Positions 11,876-22,276 of a stretch of DNA of 64,000 nt are shown here, in pieces. Numbering within the stretch: the first letter of the stretch is position 1; every line of letters begins with the position of its first letter. The notes beneath the pieces are model-generated. The model had not been told where the DNA came from. It worked only from the letters and a program-made list of their open reading frames with translations, and ran no database searches. Source of the stretch: Allium sativum (Eukaryota > Streptophyta > Magnoliopsida > Asparagales > Amaryllidaceae); the NCBI GenBank assembly GCA_030737875.1, contig JASFAX010000020.1, forward strand, positions 31,758,688 to 31,822,687. The letters run 5' to 3'. A program made the translations under genes and the position numbers.

Positions 11876-12075
11876 CCCGAGGTTGGATTGAGTTGTGATG
11901 TAAACCTGCCCGGAACCGCCCGGCTGTCCAGTAGTCACAACAATACCTATCCAATGTGGGAGGTTAAACATGGAGCCCAATAAGGACCCGAGGTTAGATT
12001 GAGTTGTGGCGTAAGACTGCCCGGAACCAACCGGCAACAGGCAGCCACAGCAATACCTGTCTAATGTGAGAGGTT
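11876..12075 (+). repeat. Paired CCCGGAACCGCCCGG modules in LTR B
   Basis: Two related blocks of about 90 bp, each with GAGGTTRGATTGAGTTGTG, GCCCGGAACC and AATGTGRGAGGTTA. The same tandem pair occurs in LTRs C (36432..36640), D (43713..43913 and 50038..50240) and F (60364..60545, minus). Copy in the 3' LTR at about 18795..18994. Confidence 0.8.
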
Positions 12076-12782
12076 AGGGCCTTAATAAGACAATTAAGGC
12101 TGAATCAGGATTGTTAGGATTAAGTGGACTAAGACTTAATCAAAATGGAACATGCTAAACTAAACGGACTGGTGGGGTTAGGTTAGAAAACACTTAACCA
12201 ACTTAGCATGTTGGCTAGAGATAGAAAACCTAGTAACGGGGGACCCTTTTCAGCAGTAACCCTACACGGTGTATCATGATACCCTGAAACTAGGCAAGGT
12301 GGGGCACGATTACTGGGCTGATTGTAAGAGGTCAAAAATCGACGGCGGTGGTGTAGCGGTGTAGGTTCTAACGGAGTGCGGGCGTGCACACACTCCGGCG
12401 CAGAAAAATAAGGCACTGGACACCAGTAGCATACCTGTGCACTCTAAGGTTGTGTCGGGTTGCCACTATGGGACTTGATACACCCCATGGTGGGACCAGC
12501 ATAGGTAACTAGGACATCGGGGGCCGTAAGACACATGTAACTATGCGAGTAGGAGCCGATCATCATTGAATGGATCACATCACCCTGATTATGGGGTGCA
12601 AATTGGAAACTAGTTTATATGGGTTCAGAGATTAACATGGGGTACGATAGTATATTCGACCCTAGGTAACTTAACCAAGTTCATAGTGTTTGCCCACTTC
12701 CTGTTTTACTTATCATACCCAGTTCTTTATTCATAGACAAAGTAGTACTAGACTTACTCAGGCTTTATGTCTGACTCTATTT

Positions 12783-12816
12783 TTCTTTCGTCTTCTTTCT
12801 TCCGTTTCCCCCCCAG
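12783..12816 (+). promoter_or_regulatory. Predicted 3' splice site in LTR B
   Basis: A long pyrimidine tract with TTCCGTTTCCCCCCCCAG followed by G, preceded by branch-like CTGAC. The arrangement is conserved in LTRs D and F and, more loosely, I. The run of C is longer in the 3' LTR (ending at 19740). Confidence 0.5.
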
Positions 12817-13055
12817 GTCCTCAGGGAGGGAACGCAGCAGCTTGACCAACCTCAACATCCAGCTTGAAGAAGAGAAATGTATTGCTTGGACTTTCCTGTT
12901 TTGAACTATGGCTTTGGACAATCCACTATGGGGCTTTTGCAGTTTATCTATGTTTTATTTATGCTTCTTTAAATCATGTACTCAAGACAGATTATGAAAG
13001 TGTTATGTTATGTTTTTGGAAAGGATGTTGTTGTAACACGTATTTGACTTTATGA

Positions 13056-13061
13056 AATAAA
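13056..13061 (+). terminator. Polyadenylation signal of LTR B
   Basis: AATAAA about 140 bp before the LTR end, followed by TTTGTTGTT-like T-rich sequence. Motif only. Confidence 0.35.
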
Positions 13062-13199
13062 AGTTTGTTGTTCTTCCGCTGTTTACAAATATGTGTTCTT
13101 ATATCTGTCTTGTATATCTGTGACTTGTACTTATAAACCTCCACCAAAATTAGGGCATTCCCTTTGAGAGTGACCCTAACGGAGGTGGGGTGTTTCACT

Positions 13200-13211
13200 T
13201 GGTATCAGAGC
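13200..13211 (+). other. Primer binding site of element B
   Basis: TGGTATCAGAGC, an exact match to the plant initiator tRNA-Met site, two bases after the LTR end. Confidence 0.92.
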
Positions 13212-13388
13212 ATAGGTTTACCAGATAAGATAAAAAGTTTTGGAAATTTATTTTCAAAAAGGAAATTTAAAGAAGCATTTTTAAAAGATAAAAATATTAT
13301 TTTATTTTAAAAAAGGCAAAGTCCACTCCCCAAAGCCATAGGTACTATCTCTTATCCTTCGTTTTGAATCTATCCCTTTTGTTTCAGC

Positions 13389-15044
13389 ATGTCCGAAGAT
13401 CTTAACTTGCCGGAAGGAGTACCAATACCTGGTTGGTTTAGACGATTCGTAGAAGCTAGGGCCACTCAACCAGGTCCTACCGTTCCTCCTCCCCCAGCTG
13501 CAGGGAATCATCCAGCTGCAGCAGCACCTCTTCCTCCACCTCCTCCACGAGGAAACGCGTTTGCTAAGATATGTAAGGATTTTAAAGCTATGGGAGGAAG
13601 GGATTTCCATGGAACTGAGTCCTTCGTAGCAGCTAGAAATTGGCTGAAGGAAACTGAGGATCTATTCATCATCTTTGAGGTAGAGGACAGACAAAAAGTA
13701 CAATTGGCGGTGTGGCTATTGAAGGGCGAGGCTTCCTACTGGTGGGAAGTCACTAATGCTGAAAGACCAGTAGAAACATGGGAGGACTTTAGGGAAAGGT
13801 TTGAGACCAAATTTCTCTCAGATGCGGAAAGAAGTTTGCAGTTGGAGAAATTCTTATTTCTTAAGCAAGGAGACAAGACTGTTAGAGAGTATGTGAATCA
13901 GTTTGATGAGCTGGCTAGGTTTGGGCTTGACCTAGTCAACACCCCGCACAAGAAGGCTCTCCGTTTCGTCAAAGGGTTAAATGAGCCATTACACAGTTTG
14001 GCCATGACACATATACCCATGGGGGCCACGTATGAAAGATTGGTGCAAATGGCATTGCTGAATGAGGAGGATAAGGGCAAGAAGGAGGCAAAGGCAGAAA
14101 GCTCTCAAGGGAAGAAAGAGGGTTTGCAGCCTAAGAAGACAGACTTTAAGAAAGGCGGAAAAGGCAACAAAGAGAAGAGGACGTGTAATTTCTGTGGCAA
14201 AGTGGGGCACTTAGTAAAGGACTCCCGGAAAAAGAAGGCCAAGGAGAATGGTGGGTGCTTTTCTTGCGGTCAGACAGGCCACAAAGCTAAGGACTGCCCA
14301 AAGAAACGAGGGCAGGGGCAGGGGTCTGGATCCACTCCAGGGGCACAGGTTCATGTGCTGGAAGCGCCACCTTTGCAACAGCGAGGTACAAACACTTCTG
14401 TAGAAAGTGTAGTTTATCTTTATGATCACCCCGTTCGCACTTTATTTGATTCTGGCGCATCACACTCCTTTATCTCGTCTGCTTTAGTAGAATCTCTGCA
14501 CCTAAAAACTAGTATGGTAGAGGACCCCTTAATTGTTTCAAACCCAATTGGGGGCCCAGCTCATTTGTCTATGATCTGTTTGGATTTGAAAATTTCTATT
14601 CTAAGTGTAGAATTTGAATGTAGTGCCTTTGTTTTGGGCTTTGCGGGGTATGGTTTGATTTTGGGTATGGATTGGCTATCCAGTAATGGGGCCATCCTTG
14701 ATTGTGAGAAAAGGGTTGTTAGGCTCCTAACCCAGCTCAGTAATACTTTGGAAATTTCTTGTAATCCCTCGTATGCGGTTATGCTTAGTTATCTTGAGTC
14801 GCTAGATGCCTCTGTTGAAAATTTGCAATCAGTTAGAGTGGTCCGGGAATATCCGGATGTCTTCGAAGAGGTGAAGGGCTTGCCTCCGAAGCGCGAAATA
14901 GACTTCCGCATATATCTTGTAGATAATGCAAAGCCCGTTGCGTTGCCCGTTAGACACATGGCTCCACGAGAAAGAAAAGAGCTCAGTAAACAGATTAAAG
15001 AGCTTCTAGAGAAGGGGTTCATTAGGTGGAGCATTTCAGAATAG
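13389..15044 (+). CDS. gag-pol: Gag-protease polyprotein of element B (open, truncated before reverse transcriptase)
   Basis: A 551-residue open frame. The proline-rich N-terminus (about 27-53) precedes a retrotransposon gag domain (about 55-230, with WLLKGEASYWWE), a basic Lys/Glu linker, then two zinc knuckles. The second knuckle (290-303) is a canonical CX2CX4HX4C; the first (266-279) ends in Ser instead of Cys. The aspartic protease follows, with DSGA at 354-357 and ILGMDWL near 423-429. From about residue 485 it enters the reverse transcriptase leader (EYPDVFEE, LPPKREIDF), and a TAG stop ends it at the point where GTPGVFATK-like sequence continues in frame. Gag would form the particle and protease would process it; polymerase functions must come from elsewhere. 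The ATG is the first in the gag frame, 190 bp after the LTR. Confidence 0.92.
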   Translation: MSEDLNLPEGVPIPGWFRRFVEARATQPGPTVPPPPAAGNHPAAAAPLPPPPPRGNAFAKICKDFKAMGGRDFHGTESFVAARNWLKETEDLFIIFEVEDRQKVQLAVWLLKGEASYWWEVTNAERPVETWEDFRERFETKFLSDAERSLQLEKFLFLKQGDKTVREYVNQFDELARFGLDLVNTPHKKALRFVKGLNEPLHSLAMTHIPMGATYERLVQMALLNEEDKGKKEAKAESSQGKKEGLQPKKTDFKKGGKGNKEKRTCNFCGKVGHLVKDSRKKKAKENGGCFSCGQTGHKAKDCPKKRGQGQGSGSTPGAQVHVLEAPPLQQRGTNTSVESVVYLYDHPVRTLFDSGASHSFISSALVESLHLKTSMVEDPLIVSNPIGGPAHLSMICLDLKISILSVEFECSAFVLGFAGYGLILGMDWLSSNGAILDCEKRVVRLLTQLSNTLEISCNPSYAVMLSYLESLDASVENLQSVRVVREYPDVFEEVKGLPPKREIDFRIYLVDNAKPVALPVRHMAPRERKELSKQIKELLEKGFIRWSISE

Positions 15045-15383
15045 GGCACTCCAGGAGTGTTCGCCACTAAGGCTGAAGGTTCATTTCACTTATGCATGAG
15101 TTGTAAAGAATCACCTTAGTAAGTACATTTGGCAACATAGTTGGACTTAGGAAGGGACTCCCTTGTGACCTAAAAGGAGTCCATCATGCTTAGTTTCCTA
15201 GAATCATATGTGGTGGTTGGGTTGATTAATTCTTTGGGTGTCAGTCTGATGTTGATTTCGGTCTTCGGGGCTGATGCTTAGAGAGTTCTTCTCCTAATCA
15301 ATATATATGTGGCATAGATTTCCAGTTTTGACATTGCCTAATGGGCACAAAATTTTTTACTTGCTTCTATCATTCGACTATAC
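15045..15383 (+). pseudogene. Short reverse transcriptase remnant and deletion scar in B
   Basis: In frame after the TAG stop, about 20 more residues of reverse transcriptase sequence can be read (GTPGVFATKAEGSFHLCMS). The rest to 15383 has no recognisable pol domain. About 3 kb of RT, RNase H and integrase expected in a chromovirus is absent. Confidence 0.6.
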
Positions 15384-15758
15384 CTTTAGGTAGGACCATT
15401 TCCTATCATTGAGAAAATTTGGAAAATGACCTATAGATTAGAGCTACCCGAGAAATTGGCCGGAGTCCACAACATTTTTCACGTTTCACATCTCCGAAAA
15501 TGTCTACATGAGTCTGCTGAAGTGTTAGAGCCAAATATCCTCGAAGAGGCCGAAGTGGAACGCGAAGCAACCATAAGAAAAGTTCCAACCCGCATACTAG
15601 GAACGGAAGTGAAGAAGCTACGCAACCGCGAAGTCAAACTCGTCAAAGTTCAGTGGAGCGACGCCGAGGGAGACGCGACTTGGGAAACTGAAGCTAGAAT
15701 ACGCACTGCTTACCCTTTTCTTTTCGAGGGTACGTCCTTGATCTTTCTTTTTCCTTAA
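15384..15758 (+). pseudogene. Integrase C-terminus and chromodomain remnant of element B
   Basis: An open frame reading GPFPIIEKI, then YRLELPEKL, VHNIFHVSHLRKC and a chromodomain-like end (LRNREVKLVKVQW, ATWETE, YPFLFEG). This is the standard C-terminal order of a chromovirus pol: integrase C-terminal GPY/F region, then a domain thought to guide integration to chromatin marks. It has no catalytic integrase core in front. Annotation programs may call an ATG at 15426, but the similarity begins upstream, so this is a pol fragment and not a separate gene. Confidence 0.85.
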
Positions 15759-16312
15759 GTTGCGCTTTTATCTATCTTTTTAGGAATATCTCCTCGACCT
15801 TATCTTTTAGATAGAAACCTTTTGGATGAAAACATGTAATTGAAACATGTTATGTATGATGGTTGCAAGTGGTTGCAAGTGATTGCTAGTAGTTGCTCGT
15901 GGCTGCATATGCACACCCAATCTAGGTTTTAGATCGGCTCAGTCACTTCATATTGCATATGCATATATGTTTGCACTCGTATATGGTTGAATTGTAATAT
16001 GTTGTCATATGGATGTTGCATTTGTATGAAAGATTGTGCACCCATGTAGAATCATGAATAGGAAAAATCTGCATACATAATGGATACATGACACTTACAT
16101 GATTCGCATTAAGGAGGTCAACTGAATCAGTAGACCGCCTGATTTTGCATTAGATAAGTTCATGAACACACACACTTCGCATATGATCATGAAGCATTAG
16201 AAGTCTTTTAAGGACAATGGATGCTCGTGTTTGATGGATGAGTAGATGGATGATTGAATGTTAGGATTTACATTCTTCCTAAACTTGAAGATTTCGGGGA
16301 CGAAATCCTTTT

Positions 16313-16325
16313 AAGTGGGGGAGAA
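16313..16325 (+). other. Polypurine tract of element B
   Basis: AAGTGGGGGAGAA directly before the 3' LTR, preceded by ATTTCGGGGACGAAATCC, a block shared with D, F and, diverged, A and I. Confidence 0.9.
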
Positions 16326-16580
16326 TGTAACACCCCGGATGTTTCCGTTAACAGTAAATTAACAAATTAAAGTATAATTAAATTGTAACAGGAAAATTAA
16401 GGGAAACGGACATCACCATTGCGTTCGTCTCGGAATTCTGCTTGAGATAGAGTCCGAGTTTGCGCAAAACGGATAACGTATGAAGAAGATATCTTTAATT
16501 TAAATATTATAGCAAAACATGAAAAAAGAGAAGTAAGGAGAGGACAATAATTATTATTATTCTAAGACTTATTAACAAAA

Positions 16581-16654
16581 GCCTCTGTAGCTCAGTTGGT
16601 TAAGGCATTGGATTTGTAGCATGGAGGTCGGGGGTTCGAACCCCGGCGGCGACA
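16581..16654 (+). tRNA. tRNA-like sequence inside LTR B (3' copy)
   Basis: Identical to 9664..9737, with the same A box and B box. Confidence 0.55.
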
Positions 16655-17959
16655 TAATTTTTATCTCTGTTTTAGAGAGGGCCAACTGAGCATGCAAATA
16701 CATGTACGTATACAAATTCAAATTTTGAAAGGATAAGAACGTACATATAAGGAAATAAAGAAAATATATGTATATATATGAGAATATATATATATATATG
16801 CAAAAATATATGTATACAATAGATAAAATTCAAATAGACTAAAACAGCTCAATTTAAAGTTTAATTTTTGAAAATCGAACCCAGTCCCTCCTGGCTGGCC
16901 TGGTCTGTGTTTGGTCGAATTTCTGTGGGTTGCTTTGTCATTAGGGCTAGGTGGCAAGTTTTAATTGGTCTCTCTATCTAATGAATGGCTACGATCTAAC
17001 CTAGCAACATCAATGGTTCTAATCAATTCCTAACCTCTATATAAACAACCCTAGACTAAACCCTAATCTATTCATTCAAATTAAGAGCATAGCCGCCATG
17101 TTGCTGAGGAACGACTAAGAGTAGCCGCCATCTAGAGAGAGAGGATTAGGGAGAAAGTTCTAAAGCCTAAAGCAATTCAAGCAACCTAAAGCTAATCAAT
17201 TCAACAAAGGAATCATATCTCTTAATTAGAGAATTTGCCGCAACCATTGTAAGTAGAGTATTACTTTGGTATGAACAAATGATTGTATAGATATGTATGC
17301 TTGAATTGTGGCAATGAAATTCGTATTTGTGCGATTTATATACTTTTGGATATTCTGAATTATGTCATTCAATTATAAAGAACTACATGCGGTAGTTCTA
17401 TGCAAATATACGTTTGGAATATTGTGCAAATTATGTAGTCTATGTTGAAGCTACATGTATGTAGTTGATTGAAATTCATGCAAGTTTGGGGCTTTGTTAT
17501 TATGCCATCATGATGTCTATTTTGTGCATAAATCATTTTGCAAGTAATTGAGACAAGTTTGGTTGTTATAGTTCATATGAAACTATGTTGGAATTTTGAC
17601 ACCATAATCCATGTATTAAGTCATGCTTTTGCAAAACTTATGAATATGGCTAGGCTATGAATGATATTGGGCATAATTGAAATTCATGATTAAGTCTATC
17701 TTGTTTAAAAGAATTATCTGATGACATATGTGAGACATGGCTAAGTTAGACACAAAAATCCCTTTTTTGCAAGTTAAAAGCAAACACCATGATTAGAAAT
17801 ATTTATGCATAAGTATACCATCGTTATGTGATTAAATTTAATTAAGTTGAACTATGCTTTTGTGTTAGTAACAAAGTATCCTCTTTGTAAACATGTAGAA
17901 ACCTTATGAACATGACTTGTTTATATTTATGCCATGAACAAATTTAACTATACCTATGC

Positions 17960-18310
17960 CATGTTTATGCTAGAAGTATTTATGCCATGCTTATGTTTGA
18001 CATTATGCCATGTTTATGCTAGAAGTATTTATGCCATGCTTATGTTTGACATTATGCCATGTTTATGCTAGAAGTATTTATGCCATGCTTATGTTTGACA
18101 TTATGCCATGTTTATGCTAGAAGTATTTATGCCATGCTTATGTTTGACATTATGCCATGTTTATGCTAGAAGTATTTATGCCATGCTTATGTTTGACATT
18201 ATGCCATGTTTATGCTAGAAGTATTTATGCCATGCTTATGTTTGACATTATGCCATGTTTATGCTAGAAGTATTTATGCCATGTTTGACATTATGCCATG
18301 TTTATGCTAA
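17960..18310 (+). repeat. 49-bp tandem array in LTR B (3' copy)
   Basis: Same unit and copy number as 11041..11400. Confidence 0.92.
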
Positions 18311-20579
18311 AAGTATTTATGCCATGCTTATGTTTGACATTATGCCTAAGTAAAAATATAGGTTCATGGGTCAATAATGATATCTCAATTACAAGTTCAC
18401 ATGCTTTGATTCATGTCACCTATGTTACCACTATGCAAGTACACCAGTTTCTATTATGTATTTCCAACGTCATATGCAAGTTCATGCGCTCACCTTCCCC
18501 TCTTTGTGTATGTAATCACGCTTTAAGCCTCCCCTTTTCGCATGGCTAAATTGGGCTTTAAAAGGCTAAGCCCAATATATATAAACGGACGTGTAAAACG
18601 GGGGAAAATAATGTTGGGTTAAAATTACTAATGAATGAAAACTAAAGTAGAAGGGCCCAAATTCAAGTATGGGTTGGGCCCATGATTGGTGTAACCTTTA
18701 CACCATTAACTTAATAATGGGCCGCAAATATTTACATATAAGAAATAAAGAAGAATGACAAGATATATAAATGTAGAAAATACGATATGTTTAACCCGAG
18801 GTTGGATTGAGTTGTGATGTAAACCTGCCCGGAACCGCCCGGCTGTCCAGTAGTCACAACAATACCTATCCAATGTGGGAGGTTAAACATGGAGCCCAAT
18901 AAGGACCCGAGGTTAGACTGAGTTGTGGCGTAAGACTGCCCGGAACCAACCAGCAACAGGCAGCCACAGCAATACCTGTCTAATGTGAGAGGTTAGGGCC
19001 TTAATAAGACAATTAAGGCTGAATCAGGATTGTTAGGATTAAGTGGACTAAGACTTAATCAAAATGGAACATGCTAAACTAAACGGACTGGTGGGGTTAG
19101 GTTAGAAAACACATAACCAACTTAGCATGTTGGCTAGAGATAGAAAACCTAGTAACGGGGGACCCTTTTCAGCAGTAACCCTACACGGTGTATCATGATA
19201 CCCTGAAACTAGGCAGGGTGGGGCACGATTACTGGGCTGATTGTAAGAGGTCAAAAATCGACGGCGGTGGTGTAGCAGTGTAGGTTCTAACGGAGTGCGG
19301 GCGTGCACACACTCCGGCGCAGAAAAATAAGGCACTGGACACCAGTAGCATACCTGTGCACTCTAAGGTTGTGTCGGGTTGCCACTATGGGACTTGATAC
19401 ACCCCATGGTGGGACCAGCATAGGTAACTACGACATCGGGGGCCGTAAGACACATGTAACTGTGCGAGTAGGAGCCGATCATCATTGAATGGATCACATC
19501 ACCCTGATTATGGGGTGCAAATTGGAAACTAGTTTATATGGGTTCAGAGATTAACATGGGGTACGATAGTATATTCGACCCTAGGTAACTTAACCAAGTT
19601 CATAGTGTTTGCCCACTTCCTGTTTTACTTATCATACCCAGTTCTTTATTCATAGACAAAGTAGTACTAGACTTACTCAGGCTTTATGTCTGACTCTATT
19701 TTTCTTTCGTCTTCTTTCTTCCGTTTCCCCCCCCCCCCAGGTCCTCAGGGAGGGAACGCAGCAGCTTGACCAACCTCAACATCCAGCTTGAAGAAGAGAA
19801 ATGTATTGCTTGGACTTTCCTGTTTTGAACTATGGCTTTGGACAATCCACTATGGGGCTTTTGCAGTTTATCTATGTTTTATTTATGCTTCTTTAAATCA
19901 TGTACTCAAGACAGATTATGAAAGTGTTATGTTATGTTTTTGGAAAGGATGTTGTTGTAACACGTATTTGAGTTTATGAAATAAAAGTTTGTTGTTCTTC
20001 CGCTGTTTACAAATATGTGTTCTTATATCTGTCTTGTATATCTGTGACTTGTACTTATAAACCTCCACCAAAATTAGGGCATTCCCTTTGAGAGTGACCC
20101 TAACGAAGGTGGGGTGTTTCATTAAAGATATTACATATTAAATGTACTTGTTTCAGTAATAGTGTATATCACAGACTGAAATAAACAAATAAAAAAATTT
20201 ACTTTAACAAAGTTTTAATAGTACAAACAGTTACAACAAAAATTTCTATAATTTTCATACATCATTCATGTACAACAATTTCTTCTCTCACACAACACAT
20301 TTTTTTTTTCGAATAGAGTATTTTCTAATCATATTTCTACTCTACAATACATATACTATAACAAGAGAATAAATATCATATGGAACAAATCTGCAGTTCA
20401 TGCTCCAAGATTGTTGTCGATCATGAACATGCACATTTAAAAGCTTTTTCTAGTCCATCCTTTTGTGATCTCCATTGGAATTTCTAGAATTGCAGTCTGC
20501 TACGAAAACATGCAATTATTATATACAATATCAATAAATTGACAAGAAGAAACAATTGATAGTGGTAAACTCATTAATT

Positions 20580-20930
20580 TTATAAGTACTCTTTTTCCTC
20601 GTTTTTTTTAGTTCTCTCAGGGAAAGTTGCATGGATGTAGATGTTGCAAATACAAAAGTGACTAACGATAGCTCTTTGCCTATGGATAATAATGACACAG
20701 TCAATAAACCTACCAACATAGGAAAAAAATTTGAGTGATAACATCAGAGAAATACCTGACGAGTATGTTGAAACTTTTCCAGTCACTTCTACAAGTTGTG
20801 ATGTTTCTCCAAATGAAAGGAAATCAGCTTAAATGCAAATATTTTCTCCTCAACAAAGGAAACAAGCAAAAAGAATTCATTAATTTCTACCTTGACATTA
20901 ATGCTTATGATCTTTTGGTGCAGACTTCCT
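20580..20930 (+). pseudogene. Coding-like remnant inside CACTA 1, unassigned
   Basis: Frames interrupted by stops and shifts read LRESCMDVDVANTKV, then SSLPMDNND, then IPDEYVETFPVTSTSCDVSP and SPQQRKQAKRIH, with codon-like composition unlike the AT-rich surroundings. I recognise no family. It could be a second captured host fragment or the remains of a CACTA accessory gene. Confidence 0.25.
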
Positions 20931-21689
20931 CTTGTTAACAGGAGTGTTAACAGTAGAGAAGTGGAGATACATTAATCATTACTTTGAACGCTGGAAAAGT
21001 AATCCATCTTCCTTGTTGATATCTGGATTTCAATGAAGGAACGACAACAAACATGGTACAATGGTTTCCTCAATGCTCAACAGATCGCCTCCCATCACTT
21101 AAGAATGTATTATTTATGAACAGAGTAGCTCAATGACATGCACGTTGTTCATGTTAATTAATGGTTATTGTTTGTTAAAGGGGTAAATAAACACAAATAT
21201 ATGTGTAAATTATCAAATACGCATGCGCGCACAGATGTGAGTTTCCACCACATCCCTCAATACAGGAGTGTTTCAACAGAATGCACAAAATATATAAATT
21301 ATAGCGTTATTAATTGGATGCACCGTGTATGGAACTAATAACATAAATACATAGGCCTATACAAAAGTGTGTATCTTAAGTACACATAAAATACTTATAG
21401 TGTGCCTGTAAAAGTTTCATAATTGGATAACATATTTCTGATTGGATGTACCCAAAAAACACAAGTGCATGTGTTTTTAGTTGAACCCACTGAATAAGTA
21501 ATATACAAAATAATTTCCTAACTAATTGTTAAAACAAAAGGATAATTAATTAGGGTTGAAAGAAAGATGATCCTATCATTTCATTAACAGCTGAAATTTG
21601 GACTGATGGTTGAAAATCAGATGATTTTTGCTGTTATTGTTGTTGTTAACTATATGTACTTTAAGGTAGAGAGTAGAATTACTCAAATG

Positions 21690-22276
21690 TCATGTTGGAT
21701 CCTTGGATGCTATTGTTAATCTCAATTGTGTTCGATCTGCTGAGTCAGTTTCAACTCTTATCTGCACCAAAAGAAAAAAGAAAAAAATCAAATAAATAAA
21801 ATAGTGTGACAAATGATCACATGTGCAACCAGAGATGTTGCTTGTTTCATCAGCATTTTACTATACAGGTTTTTTTTTTGGGGAATAATACAAGTAATAC
21901 AGTTACCCACCTACATTTTAGAGCATGTATTTTGTTCTATTAGCATCATGTAGGCAGACTAAAACACCAATCGTACAGGAATACGCCACAATCATATAAG
22001 CATGCAAATTTACATTTTGCCTTTCATTAACTAAATTGATTATGCAACTTACCAAACAAAGAACAGTATGAGTTGTCTCTGAATGAAATGTAGTGCTTCC
22101 AACAAGATTATTAGGGTTTGTGTCCTAGAATATTGATAAACCATTAATCAATAGGTAACATATATAAAAGAAAAACACAAATTTAATATACTCACCAGCC
22201 CTAGAGTAATTCCCACACAAAGGCTTGTGAACAAGTCAGCCATTTCGGGAAGAGACAATGGTTTTACACCTCTAAC
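21690..22276 (-). pseudogene. Three spliced exons of a captured host gene inside CACTA 1
   Basis: On the minus strand three in-frame exons have canonical AG/GT borders. Exon 1 (22276..22196, 27 codons, begins VRGVKPLSLPEMADLF), exon 2 (22124..22053, 24 codons, begins DTNPNNLVGSTTFHSE), exon 3 (21761..21690, begins IRVETDSADRTQLRLTIAS) ends at a TGA that appears to come from a 1-bp deletion. Joined, the exons read smoothly, which is hard to get by chance. From memory the segment resembles the C-terminal part of a plant vesicle-coat or adaptor large subunit (AP-2 or TPLATE class), but I cannot confirm the family. No start, no upstream domains: a fragment, not a working gene. Confidence 0.55.

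Larger units (their letters stand above)
9409..13197 (+). mobile_element. 5' LTR of element B
   Basis: Starts TGTAACACCCCGG and ends GGGGTGTTTCA. Parts in order: conserved TTGCGTTCGTCTCGGAA block (about 9490..9565), tRNA-like sequence, TATA box (10119), 5' splice-site-like GTAAGT (10330), 49-bp tandem array, paired CCCGGAACC modules, pyrimidine tract with CAG (12816), AATAAA (13056) and the end block GAGTGACCCTAACGGAGG. Confidence 0.93.
9409..20121 (+). mobile_element. Element B: young Tekay/Del-like chromovirus with deleted pol
   Basis: Complete LTR retrotransposon of 10,713 bp with 5-bp target duplication TTAAA at 9404..9408 and 20122..20126. It has 3789- and 3796-bp LTRs, an initiator-Met primer site, a polypurine tract, an open gag-protease frame and a chromodomain tail. 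Reverse transcriptase, RNase H and most of integrase are missing. About 18 substitutions separate the LTRs by eye, so insertion is recent. It lies inside CACTA 1. Confidence 0.93.
16326..20121 (+). mobile_element. 3' LTR of element B
   Basis: 3796 bp, nearly identical to 9409..13197. Differences seen by eye are about 18 substitutions, a longer run of C near 19730 and an extra AT step near 16790. Confidence 0.93.

Noticed and set aside
13302..13610. Minus-strand frames across gag, and others at 13898..14429 and 14789..15067
   Set aside because: Antisense shadows of the gag-protease frame.
21690..22276. An intact host adaptor-protein gene
   Set aside because: Only three short C-terminal-type exons with a frameshift are present, all inside a transposon.
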